This document shows positions 1 through 7,600 of a stretch of DNA of 47,765 nt, in pieces. The number at the start of each line of letters is the position of its first letter. Within the stretch, counting starts at the first letter, position 1. The DNA comes from Chthoniobacterales bacterium. Lineage in GTDB: Bacteria > Verrucomicrobiota > Verrucomicrobiia > Chthoniobacterales > JACTMZ01. The notes under the pieces are model-generated. The model was not told the DNA's origin. It saw nothing but the letters and a program-made list of their open reading frames with translations, and made no database searches. Made by a program: the position numbers and the translations under genes. The stretch is from positions 1 through 47,765 of the forward strand of contig JAJTYZ010000008.1 of the NCBI GenBank assembly GCA_021463515.1, written 5' to 3'.

Positions 1-132
1 ACGCCAACGCTCCGTTTTCCAATCCTTACGAAATACCTTCTTTCAAACCCCAGATTTCTGCTCGAATAGCACCTGAGTAGTTACAAATTCTTAAGAAATG
101 TGCGTTCCGTGCGTTGACTCGTTAGCAACATC

Positions 133-639
133 ATGTCCCCGCAAGAAATTATCACCCATGCATTCGATCGTTTTGAACGGCCGCTGATCAGCTATGCTAG
201 GGAAATCACAGGGGACTTGGAGGCCGCGCGAGACGCCGTGCAGGAAACTTTCCTTCGCCTGAGCCGACAGGATATTGTTCGATTGGAGCCACGCCTCACC
301 CCGTGGCTTTTTTTTGTCTGTCGCAATTGCGCCCTCGATCATGTGCGCAAGGTCGTGCGCTTCGTCGAAGATTCCCCCGAGCATGAACGCCCTTCCGACG
401 AACTTTCGCCCGACGCCAGTGCCGTGGCTACCGAAGACAGCACACGCCTGCGCGAGCTGGTGTCTCGTTTGCCACAGCAGCAGCGGGAATTGATCAAACT
501 GAAATTCGAAAGCGGACTCAGCTACAAGGAAATGGCCGAGGTTCTGAAAACCAGTGTCTCCACCGTCGGCGTTCAACTGCACGGCGCCCTGCAGACCCTC
601 CGCCAGCACTGGAACCGCCCAACACACGTCACGCCATGA
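133..639 (+). CDS. ECF-type RNA polymerase sigma factor
   Basis: The 168-residue protein is an extracytoplasmic-function sigma-70 factor, which would direct RNA polymerase to a small set of promoters. A region 2 segment lies at about residues 12-55 (AREITGDLEAARDAVQETF, then LTPWLFFVCRN). A region 4 helix-turn-helix lies at about residues 112-160 (LPQQQRELIKLKFESG, then LSYKEMAEVLKTSVSTV). Regions 1 and 3 are absent, as is usual for ECF factors. The ATG at 133 has no obvious Shine-Dalgarno sequence. The stop overlaps the next start in an ATGA arrangement, so it is probably coupled to the anti-sigma/vWA protein, the natural candidate for its regulator. Sigma class is secure from sequence; target genes are unknown. 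Confidence 0.92.
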   Translation: MSPQEIITHAFDRFERPLISYAREITGDLEAARDAVQETFLRLSRQDIVRLEPRLTPWLFFVCRNCALDHVRKVVRFVEDSPEHERPSDELSPDASAVATEDSTRLRELVSRLPQQQRELIKLKFESGLSYKEMAEVLKTSVSTVGVQLHGALQTLRQHWNRPTHVTP

Positions 640-2825
640 ACGATCCACGTATCACATCCTATGCCCTCGGCGAACTCGAAGGGCCGACCTGCGAGGCTTT
701 CGAACGCGAGCTGGCCGCCAGCGATGACTTGCAAAAGCATCTCAACGAAACCATCAACCTCGCCAAGGCTCTTGGCACTCTTCCTATGCCTAACGAACAA
801 CTCGAAAATCGCGACGCCTTGCTCGAACAATGCGCCAAAAATCAATCACGCAGCCGCAAAAGAAACATTCTGCGACTGGTCATGCCAATCAGCCTCGCGG
901 CCGCAGCAAGCCTTGTGGCCGTCGCCGTACTCAATCAGGCGGAAAGGCCCGAGTCCGCGAGCCTCGCGGTTTCCGCGCCTGCCGAAAAATCCGCGAACGA
1001 AATCGCCAGACACGCGCCGCCAAGCCCGGTCATGGGCCCGCCGCCTCGCGCCGCCGCCCCGGTGGAAGCTCCGCTCTCAGTCGCCGCTGCCACCGCTGCG
1101 CCGCAGCACCTTTCGCGCACGCGGCAGGTGGAGCAGCCCGTTGACGTACGCGCTGCTCCTGTAGCGGGAAATGTAGAAATCGCTGAAGCTTCACAAATAC
1201 GAGATTTCACCGGCAGCTGGCGCGCAGGCCGCGGCACAGGTACAGGCGTCGCCCGTGCAGCGGCAGACTTTGAAGGATTTATTCACTATGGCTCTCCGAT
1301 AGCCGTCGTCTCCGGAGCGGACGCCAACATCCGCACCCGCTCCGACGAGTGGAACACCGAGGGCTACAATGCCATCCGGGAAAACGCCTTCCTCGACGCG
1401 AAACAGAATCCGCTCTCGACGTTCTCGATTGACGTGGACACGGCGAGCTACGCGAACGTGCGCCGCTTCCTGCGCGACGGGACGTTGCCGCCCACCGGAG
1501 CCATTCGCACCGAGGAACTGCTGAATTATTTTCCCTACAACGACCCACAGCCCAAGGACGCCGCCCCGTTCTCGGTGAATCTCGAAGTCGCCACCGCGCC
1601 GTGGGATGCGGAGCGTCTGCTGGTTCGCATCGGGCTGAAAGGAAAAGAAATCCCCGCCTCCGAACGCGCCCCGGCCAACCTCGTTTTCCTCGTGGACGTG
1701 TCGGGTTCGATGGAGATGCCCAACAAGCTCCCGCTCCTGAAACGCAGCCTGCGCGCCCTCGTGGAAAATCTCTCCGACCGCGACCGCGTGGCCCTCGTGG
1801 TCTATGCGGGTTCGTCCGGGCTCGTGCTGCCCTCCACGCCCGGCACGCGGAAACAAGACATCCTTGCCGCACTCGACAACCTCCAGGCTGGTGGCGGCAC
1901 GCACGGCAGCGAGGGCATCAAACTTGCCTACGAAACCGCGCGGGAAAACTTTCTCAAAGAAGGCTCCAACCGCGTCATCCTCTGCACCGACGGCGATTTC
2001 AACGTCGGCGTGACCAGCCAGAGCGAATTGCAAAAGCTCATCGAACGCGAGCGTGCCTCCGGCGTGTTTCTCTCCGTCCTCGGCTTTGGCACGGGCAATG
2101 TGAAGGACTCGACTATGGAGTTGTTGGCCGACAAGGGCAATGGCAACTACGCCTACATTGATACGCCTAACGAAGGCCGCAAGGTACTCGTCGAACAAAT
2201 GGGATCAACGCTCTTCACCATCGCCAAGGACGTAAAAATCCAGGTGGAGTTCAACCCCGCACGCGTGGCGGCCTATCGCCTCATCGGCTACGAGAACCGT
2301 CTGCTCGCCAAGGAGGATTTCAACGACGACACCAAGGACGCAGGTGAAATCGGAGCCGGCCACACCGTGACCGCGCTCTACGAAATTATCCCCGTCGGTA
2401 AAAAAATCCCAGGCGGCCCTTCCGTGGATCCTCTCAAATACCAGCTGCCCGTGCCCGTGGTGTCCGGCTCCGCCGCCCCTGTCTCCGACGATCTCCTCAC
2501 CGTCAAGCTCCGCTTCAAACAGCCCGACGGTGACAAAAGCCAACTTCTCGAAGTGGCACTGCCCTCCCCCGAAAGCGTCTCGTCCTTCGAACAAGCCTCA
2601 TCCGACTTCCGTTTCGCCGCCGCCGTGGCCGCCTTCGGCATGAAACTGCGCAGCTCGCCCAACGCGGGAAACATCACGTGGGACGACATGCTACGCATCG
2701 GCCGTCAGGCCCTCGGCGACGATCCCGGCAGCTACCGCGCCGAATTTCTCACTCTCATCGAAGCCGCAAAAAAGCTCGCTCTCGAACCAAAAGCAGACCA
2801 TGACAAATCACCAACCCAACCATGA
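636..2825 (+). CDS. Membrane anti-sigma-like protein fused to a YfbK-type von Willebrand factor A domain
   Basis: The 729-residue protein has three parts. Residues 1-60 (opening MNDPRITSYALGELEG) resemble the cytoplasmic anti-sigma head of many ECF partners but lack zinc-binding cysteines. One membrane helix follows at about residues 83-102, then a low-complexity Ala/Pro linker. From about residue 265 comes a YfbK-type vWF_A N-terminal segment (FSIDVDTASYANVRRFL), a vWA domain with the metal-site motif DVSGS starting at residue 354, and a C-terminal DUF3520-like segment (around KDVKIQVEFNPARVAAYR). Orientation places the vWA domain outside the cytoplasm. Gene order and the ATGA overlap with the sigma gene suggest it holds the sigma factor and releases it on an outside cue. 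Domain calls are from motifs; the signalling role is inference. Confidence 0.85.
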   Translation: MNDPRITSYALGELEGPTCEAFERELAASDDLQKHLNETINLAKALGTLPMPNEQLENRDALLEQCAKNQSRSRKRNILRLVMPISLAAAASLVAVAVLNQAERPESASLAVSAPAEKSANEIARHAPPSPVMGPPPRAAAPVEAPLSVAAATAAPQHLSRTRQVEQPVDVRAAPVAGNVEIAEASQIRDFTGSWRAGRGTGTGVARAAADFEGFIHYGSPIAVVSGADANIRTRSDEWNTEGYNAIRENAFLDAKQNPLSTFSIDVDTASYANVRRFLRDGTLPPTGAIRTEELLNYFPYNDPQPKDAAPFSVNLEVATAPWDAERLLVRIGLKGKEIPASERAPANLVFLVDVSGSMEMPNKLPLLKRSLRALVENLSDRDRVALVVYAGSSGLVLPSTPGTRKQDILAALDNLQAGGGTHGSEGIKLAYETARENFLKEGSNRVILCTDGDFNVGVTSQSELQKLIERERASGVFLSVLGFGTGNVKDSTMELLADKGNGNYAYIDTPNEGRKVLVEQMGSTLFTIAKDVKIQVEFNPARVAAYRLIGYENRLLAKEDFNDDTKDAGEIGAGHTVTALYEIIPVGKKIPGGPSVDPLKYQLPVPVVSGSAAPVSDDLLTVKLRFKQPDGDKSQLLEVALPSPESVSSFEQASSDFRFAAAVAAFGMKLRSSPNAGNITWDDMLRIGRQALGDDPGSYRAEFLTLIEAAKKLALEPKADHDKSPTQP

Positions 2826-4243
2826 AAACCCTCGCTCTCCTTCTCGCCATTCCCACAATCGCCTTCGCTGCGCCGGGCCTGACCATCTATAATCAAAACT
2901 TCGCCGTAGTGCGCGACACCATCCCGCTCGACCTCAAAGCCGGTGTCAACGACGTAACGTTCGATGGTGCTACCGCCCAGCTTGAGCCGGACTCGGTGAT
3001 CCTTCGTGATCCTCAAGGTCGCCCAATTTCCATTCTCGAACAAAACTATCGCAACGACCCCGTGACACAGTCGCTTCTGCTCTCGCTTTTCGAGGGAAAA
3101 GAGATTGATTTTTTCGTTCGCGAGATCAACAAGCCCGATCGTACCGTACGCGGCAAAGTGATCCGCTCCGGCTACGGACAGCCCGGCGAGGCCAGTCAGC
3201 CCGTGATCGAGATAGATGGAAAAATTCAATTCGGCCTCCCGGGAATGCCGGTATTTCCTTCACTCGGTGATGATACCATCCTCAAACCACGCCTCGCATG
3301 GAAAATCAATGCGTCCCACCCTCTCCAAACGGACGCCGAGCTGGGCTATGTCACCGGCGGATTAAGCTGGAGCGCAAGCTACAACCTCGTAGCACCGGAG
3401 AAAGGCGACATCATTGACTTCGTCGGCTGGATCACCATGCAAAATCAGAGCGGACGTACCTTTGAAGACGCCAAAATCAAACTTCTCGCGGGCGATGTGA
3501 ATAAAATCCAACCCGTCGTGAGCAGGATGAAGATGAGAGGAGGCATGACGATGGCCGCTCCCATAATGGATGAATCTGCCGTCAGCGAAAAAGCCTTCGA
3601 TGAATTTCACCTCTACACCCTAGGGCGTCCAACTACCCTGCGTGATCGCGAAACCAAGCAAGTCGAGTTTGTCCGCGCCTCCGGAGTAAAATCCGAAACG
3701 ATTTACGTCTATGACGGCCTCGGCCTCATGCGCCAAGGATTCGTCAGTGGAACGGTCGGCGATAATCCGAACTTTGGAACCCAAAGCAACACCAAGGTCG
3801 CCGTGCTGCGAGAATTCAAAAACAGCAAAGAAAACAATCTCGGCATCGCCCTACCAAAAGGTCGCGTCCGCTTTTACCGCACGGATGGAACAAACCTCGA
3901 ATTCATCGGAGAAAATGAAATTGATCACACCCCGACCGATGAAATCATCAAGCTCAAAACCGGTGATGCCTTCGACATCGTCGGCGAGCGCAAGCGCACC
4001 GATTTCAAGGTGAACACCTCCAATAAATGGGCGGACGAAAGTTTTGAAATCGAACTACGCAACCGCAAAAAAGAGGCCGCGACCGTCCGCGTTATTGAAC
4101 ATCTGATGCGCTGGGCCAACTGGAGCATCTCAGCCAACAGCGACGATTTCACCAAGCTCAACTCCGACCAGATCGAATTCCGCATCGCCCTCAAACCCGG
4201 CGAAGAACGCAAAATCACCTACACCGTTCACTACACATGGTAG
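2822..4243 (+). CDS. Secreted DUF4139 domain-containing protein
   Basis: The 473-residue protein starts with a signal peptide (MKTLALLLAIPTIAFA, cleavage near residue 16) and so should be exported. The mature part begins LTIYNQNFAVVRDTIPLDL and continues with the beta-rich layout of DUF4139 proteins, ending in a segment with EIELRNRKKEAATVRV and a final KITYTVHYTW strand. The family has no established enzymatic function; members occur as secreted or surface proteins in many bacteria. Its ATG overlaps the stop of the vWA gene (ATGA), making it the third gene of the sigma/anti-sigma operon. An exported partner of the vWA domain is plausible but not shown. Family call is fairly firm, role unknown. 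Confidence 0.83.
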   Translation: MKTLALLLAIPTIAFAAPGLTIYNQNFAVVRDTIPLDLKAGVNDVTFDGATAQLEPDSVILRDPQGRPISILEQNYRNDPVTQSLLLSLFEGKEIDFFVREINKPDRTVRGKVIRSGYGQPGEASQPVIEIDGKIQFGLPGMPVFPSLGDDTILKPRLAWKINASHPLQTDAELGYVTGGLSWSASYNLVAPEKGDIIDFVGWITMQNQSGRTFEDAKIKLLAGDVNKIQPVVSRMKMRGGMTMAAPIMDESAVSEKAFDEFHLYTLGRPTTLRDRETKQVEFVRASGVKSETIYVYDGLGLMRQGFVSGTVGDNPNFGTQSNTKVAVLREFKNSKENNLGIALPKGRVRFYRTDGTNLEFIGENEIDHTPTDEIIKLKTGDAFDIVGERKRTDFKVNTSNKWADESFEIELRNRKKEAATVRVIEHLMRWANWSISANSDDFTKLNSDQIEFRIALKPGEERKITYTVHYTW

Positions 4244-4321
4244 GTGGTTGTGCGGCGTAAATTGCCCCCGTGGGAAAGACTCGGTGATAAATCAGGATTG
4301 CCGCGAGGGTCGTGGCTTTGA

Positions 4322-4993
4322 ATGATGCGGGGAATGCTTGAACTAATGCAAAAAGGTGGACCTGCCATGTGGGTCATTCTTGTCGTGAGTATTCTCGGTG
4401 TCGCCATATTTCTTGAACGCTTGATTTATCTGCATCGGGTGCAACTTAACGTGGGGAAATTTCTTCTAGGCCTCGGAAATCTCGTGCGTGATGAACGCTA
4501 TGAGGAGGCGCGCCAGCAATGTACTTTTGCGGGGGGGCCTGTGGGGCGTGTGGCTTTAAGTGCGATGCAAGCACGTGATCGTTCGCGGGCGGAGCTGCGT
4601 GACATCGTGCAAGAAGCAGGGCAGTTGGAGGTTCCAAATTTAGAGCGTCATATACCCATGCTCACCGCCTTAGCTTACACGGCGCCCTTGCTGGGCTTGT
4701 TGGGAACAGTGTTGGGTTTGTTGGAAGCATTTTATCTCATTTCAACGCAAGGGGGGTATGCCACCGTGGCCGATCTTTCCGGTGCCGTTTTTCAAAGTCT
4801 CATCGCCGCCGCTGCAGGGCTTGCCGTGGCGATTCCGGCGTTTGTCGGCGTGAGTTATTTGTCGGCGCGAGTGCAGGATACCATTCACGACATGGAACGC
4901 GTCGGCATCGAAATGGTAAATCTCCTCAAAAATCGCACCTTGCTCACGGCGGAACTTTTGGCGCCGGAAGGGGAACCCGTAGATAACGCATGA
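4322..4993 (+). CDS. MotA/TolQ/ExbB proton-channel family protein with altered channel residue
   Basis: The 223-residue membrane protein has the ExbB/TolQ layout: a first helix at about residues 15-32 (MWVILVVSILGVAIFLERL), a cytoplasmic loop, then two helices at about 115-138 and 153-180. The GLLGTVLGLLEAF motif is intact with its Thr at residue 129. The usual ALIATAxGL motif of the third helix reads SLIAAAAGLAVAIPA, so the position of the conserved Thr is Ala163. It is the first of four tightly packed genes (ExbB, ExbD, TonB-like, zinc ribbon) joined by ATGA overlaps, so it should form the motor of that unit. A start at 4334 is also possible. Family membership is certain; whether it conducts protons is doubtful. 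Confidence 0.9.
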   Translation: MMRGMLELMQKGGPAMWVILVVSILGVAIFLERLIYLHRVQLNVGKFLLGLGNLVRDERYEEARQQCTFAGGPVGRVALSAMQARDRSRAELRDIVQEAGQLEVPNLERHIPMLTALAYTAPLLGLLGTVLGLLEAFYLISTQGGYATVADLSGAVFQSLIAAAAGLAVAIPAFVGVSYLSARVQDTIHDMERVGIEMVNLLKNRTLLTAELLAPEGEPVDNA

Positions 4994-5388
4994 AGCTGCA
5001 GGGTTCGCTACGAACGTATGGCGTGTTGCCGGTGCTGACCGGAGCGATCACTGTCGTGTTGTTGCTGATTTTTTTTATCCTGCTTTCGACTTCGTTCTTG
5101 TTGCAACCGGGCGTTGCCGTCGAATTGCCTACGTCGCAATTTTTGAAGCCTGCCGCTCAAGACCCACTCGTTGTCGCGATCACCGCAGATCCGGGGGCGG
5201 CGATTTATTTTGAGGATCGCGCAGTTGCTTTTGAGCATCTCGCGGCGCGACTTGAAGCCCGTCGCAAATCTTCCCGCCATGTGGTTATTAAAGCAGACCG
5301 TATGGCACCGCTGTCGCTCGTGACGCGTGTGACCGAGCTAGCACTTTCTCACAGTTTCTCCGTTTCTTTAGCCGCATCGCGTCCATGA
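4990..5388 (+). CDS. ExbD/TolR family protein lacking the transmembrane aspartate
   Basis: The 132-residue protein has a short cytoplasmic tail, one membrane helix at about residues 14-36 and a small periplasmic domain typical of ExbD/TolR (QPGVAVELPTS after the helix; HVVIKADRMAPLSLVTRV near the end). In ExbD and TolR the helix begins P-x-x-D, and that Asp carries protons. Here the segment reads LPVLTGAITVVLLLIFF, with Thr17 at the Asp position. The second ExbD in this window (15140-15553) keeps the Asp. The start overlaps the ExbB stop (ATGA) and the stop overlaps the next start. The family call is firm; loss of the Asp suggests a non-canonical or proton-independent complex. Confidence 0.88.
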   Translation: MKLQGSLRTYGVLPVLTGAITVVLLLIFFILLSTSFLLQPGVAVELPTSQFLKPAAQDPLVVAITADPGAAIYFEDRAVAFEHLAARLEARRKSSRHVVIKADRMAPLSLVTRVTELALSHSFSVSLAASRP

Positions 5389-6110
5389 TAATTCCCGAGC
5401 GCATTCTGCAGGTTTTTCAATGGCCGGAGAAATATCCGATTCGTTTGCTATTGCCGACGATGTTGGCGGTATCTGCCTTCGTTCACGCCGCAGGGTTTTA
5501 TCTCGTACGCACGACGTGGCCGCAGCGCGGAGTTTCCATGCCCCCTCCACCGGTGGCGATCACGCTTTATCCTAGCGGTGATAATTCCCTGTTGCTTGGG
5601 GCGCGTGATCCTTCGTGGTTGGAGCCGGGCCGTTTTCGCGATCGCATGTTGCCGTCGCCTCATATCACACGATCCCACCGCGCACTCGAACCGATTTTGC
5701 CCGAGCTGCTACCTCCTCCGGCTAGGGAAGTACCAACATATTGGATTCCTGCTCTCCCGCCACTTGACGTGCGTCCGCTACTCACCGCATTCGTAGAAAA
5801 ATCCGAGCCTGTACATTTGCAACCCGTGACGGCACGATTTACGGAAGGGCATTGGGGCGTGACGGATGATTTGCTTTCGCGCTTGCGTGTCGTGGCACCG
5901 GCGGAGCCGCCCGGGGCACCGACAGAATTGCTCGTGGTGTTGGATGCCGCCGGTGAAGTTCATAATGTTTGGTTGCTGCGTGGATGTGGTGTTGCGGAGG
6001 TGGACAAGGCGGCGCAGATGGCCGTGCAACGTTCGCGTTTTGATCCGCCCGGGCAAATGCGTCAGGGTATTTTACGAGTGACGTGGGGAGCGACGGAGGT
6101 GAAACCATGA
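5385..6110 (+). CDS. TonB-like energy transducer protein
   Basis: The 241-residue protein has a single N-terminal membrane helix at about residues 20-41 containing S30-AFV-H34, the same S-x3-H spacing as the functionally important Ser/His of the TonB membrane anchor. A proline-rich stretch follows (PPPPVA, then ILPELLPPPAREVP). The C-terminal 70 residues (TELLVVLDAAGEVHNVWLL, then VDKAAQMAVQRSRFDPP) look like a TonB C-terminal domain, which in the family binds TonB-dependent receptors. Gene order after ExbB and ExbD, with ATGA overlaps on both sides, supports a TonB role. The periplasmic linker is shorter than in classical TonB, and no TonB-dependent receptor gene is in the window. The name is inferred from layout plus motif. 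Confidence 0.75.
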   Translation: MIIPERILQVFQWPEKYPIRLLLPTMLAVSAFVHAAGFYLVRTTWPQRGVSMPPPPVAITLYPSGDNSLLLGARDPSWLEPGRFRDRMLPSPHITRSHRALEPILPELLPPPAREVPTYWIPALPPLDVRPLLTAFVEKSEPVHLQPVTARFTEGHWGVTDDLLSRLRVVAPAEPPGAPTELLVVLDAAGEVHNVWLLRGCGVAEVDKAAQMAVQRSRFDPPGQMRQGILRVTWGATEVKP

Positions 6111-6349
6111 TTCGCGCCGGTTTGGCCACACTGCTCTTTGCCTATGCTGGCGTTTTTCTTGCGGCGATTCTTGTGCTTTGGCTAGTCTATGGGCTTGGAC
6201 GTGTTCGGCGACGGCACCGCGACCGCATTGGATTGTTCCAGTGCCGGCTTTGTGCTGAATGGCTCCGGCACCGCGACCAACACAGTCTCGTTCGCTGTCC
6301 GTCCTGCGGCGCAATGAACGAACCAACAATAACAGGCAACGCTATTTAG
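6107..6349 (+). CDS. Small membrane protein with a C-terminal zinc-ribbon motif
   Basis: Starting at the ATG that overlaps the previous stop (ATGA), this encodes 80 residues. One membrane helix covers about residues 4-27 (LATLLFAYAGVFLAAILVLW), a basic stretch follows (GRVRRRHRDR), and then two cysteine pairs, CRLC and CPSC, spaced 18 residues apart as in zinc ribbons. The zinc head would lie on the cytoplasmic side by the positive-inside rule. It is the last gene of the ExbB/ExbD/TonB-like unit. I do not recognise a named family. A longer start at 6083 exists but would bury 28 bases in the TonB-like gene, so the overlap start is preferred. Confidence 0.72.
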   Translation: MIRAGLATLLFAYAGVFLAAILVLWLVYGLGRVRRRHRDRIGLFQCRLCAEWLRHRDQHSLVRCPSCGAMNEPTITGNAI

Positions 6350-6367
6350 AAAGGTATAACGAAAATT

Positions 6368-7543
6368 ATGGGAATGTGGATTGGCAGAAACCGCAAAGCG
6401 CGGGTGACATACGGATTTGATGAAATCGCTCTGGTTCCGGGAGCCGTGACCATTAACCCCAATGAGGTGGATGTCGCGTGGCAAATTCCGCGCCCCGATG
6501 GTAGTGCTCTCAAATTAGCATTACCGATTTTAGCCAGCGCGATGGATGGTGTGGTGGATGCAAAGTTTGCCATCGCGATGGGAAAACTTGGGGGCCTTGC
6601 GGTGCTTAATCTCGAAGGTGTGCAGGTGCGTTATGAAGATGCCGATGCGGTGTTGGCTGAGGTTTTGGCCGAAGATAAGGACAAGGTGACGGGGCTACTG
6701 CAAAAAATTTACCTCGAGCCGGTGAAGGAGGAACTTATTGCAAAACGTATCCGTGAAATTAAAGACGCAGGTGTGATTGCGGCGGTGAGCGCCATTCCGC
6801 AAAAAGCAGAGCGTTGTGGTGCTATCGCCGCGGAGGCAGGCGTGGATGTTTTTGTCGTGCAAAGCACCGTTTCAACAGCGCGTCATATTTCTACGGAATA
6901 CAAAATGCTCGATCTCGCCGCATTTTGCCGTGACATGAAATGTCCCGTGATTGTCGGTAATACGGTGACTTATGGAACGACATTGGAAATCATGGAATGT
7001 GGCGTGTCCGGCGTTCTCGTCGGCGTCGGCCCCGGTGCCGCATGTACGTCGCGTGGCGTTCTCGGCCTCGGCGTTCCGCAGGTGACTGCTACCGTAGATT
7101 GCGCGGCAGCACGCGATGCGTTTTACAAAAAGTCCGGACGTTATGTGCCGATCATTACCGATGGCGGCATGAGTAAGGGCGGGGATGTGTGCAAGGCATT
7201 GGCCTGTGGGTCGGATGCGGTGATGGTTGGTAGTGCCTTCGCCAAAGCCGAAGAAGCGCCGGGCCGCGGTTACCATTGGGGCATGGCCACGCCTCACGCT
7301 AACTTACCGCGCGGCACGCGCATTAAGGTCGGCGTTTCGGGAACGCTTGGACAAATTCTTTTTGGACCCGCGAATGTGGATGATGGCAGTCAAAATTTGG
7401 TAGGTGCGATCACAACCTGCATGGGAAATGTGGGCGCGGCAAATTTGAAAGAGTTTCAAGAAACCGAGATCATTATTGCTCCGTCCATTAAATCGGAGGG
7501 AAAACTTTTCCAAATGGTGCAGCATGTGGGCATGGCGCGGTAA
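6368..7543 (+). CDS. GuaB3 family IMP dehydrogenase-related protein
   Basis: The 391-residue protein is a TIM-barrel IMP dehydrogenase/GMP reductase family member without the CBS pair found in GuaB, matching the shorter GuaB3 group. The start MGMWIGRNRKARVTYGFDEI is typical of that group. The active-site loop is present as GVGPGAACTSR with the nucleophilic Cys at residue 226, and the phosphate-binding segment PIITDGGMSKGGDVCKAL is intact. GuaB converts IMP to XMP; the reaction of GuaB3 has been uncertain and GMP reductase activity is a reasonable alternative. A start three codons later (6374) is possible. It follows the zinc-ribbon gene by 18 bases and precedes fabF. A canonical guaB is not in the window. 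Confidence 0.9.
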   Translation: MGMWIGRNRKARVTYGFDEIALVPGAVTINPNEVDVAWQIPRPDGSALKLALPILASAMDGVVDAKFAIAMGKLGGLAVLNLEGVQVRYEDADAVLAEVLAEDKDKVTGLLQKIYLEPVKEELIAKRIREIKDAGVIAAVSAIPQKAERCGAIAAEAGVDVFVVQSTVSTARHISTEYKMLDLAAFCRDMKCPVIVGNTVTYGTTLEIMECGVSGVLVGVGPGAACTSRGVLGLGVPQVTATVDCAAARDAFYKKSGRYVPIITDGGMSKGGDVCKALACGSDAVMVGSAFAKAEEAPGRGYHWGMATPHANLPRGTRIKVGVSGTLGQILFGPANVDDGSQNLVGAITTCMGNVGAANLKEFQETEIIIAPSIKSEGKLFQMVQHVGMAR

Positions 7544-7600
7544 AATAATTTGTGCCTCGCCAAACCTTCGTGCCTCAAGCTACGAAATAACATTGAAACT

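Noticed and set aside
1191-2198. 335-residue open frame on the minus strand inside the vWA gene
   Set aside because: It is antisense to a clear coding gene, matches no family, and is a shadow of its GC-rich codon pattern.
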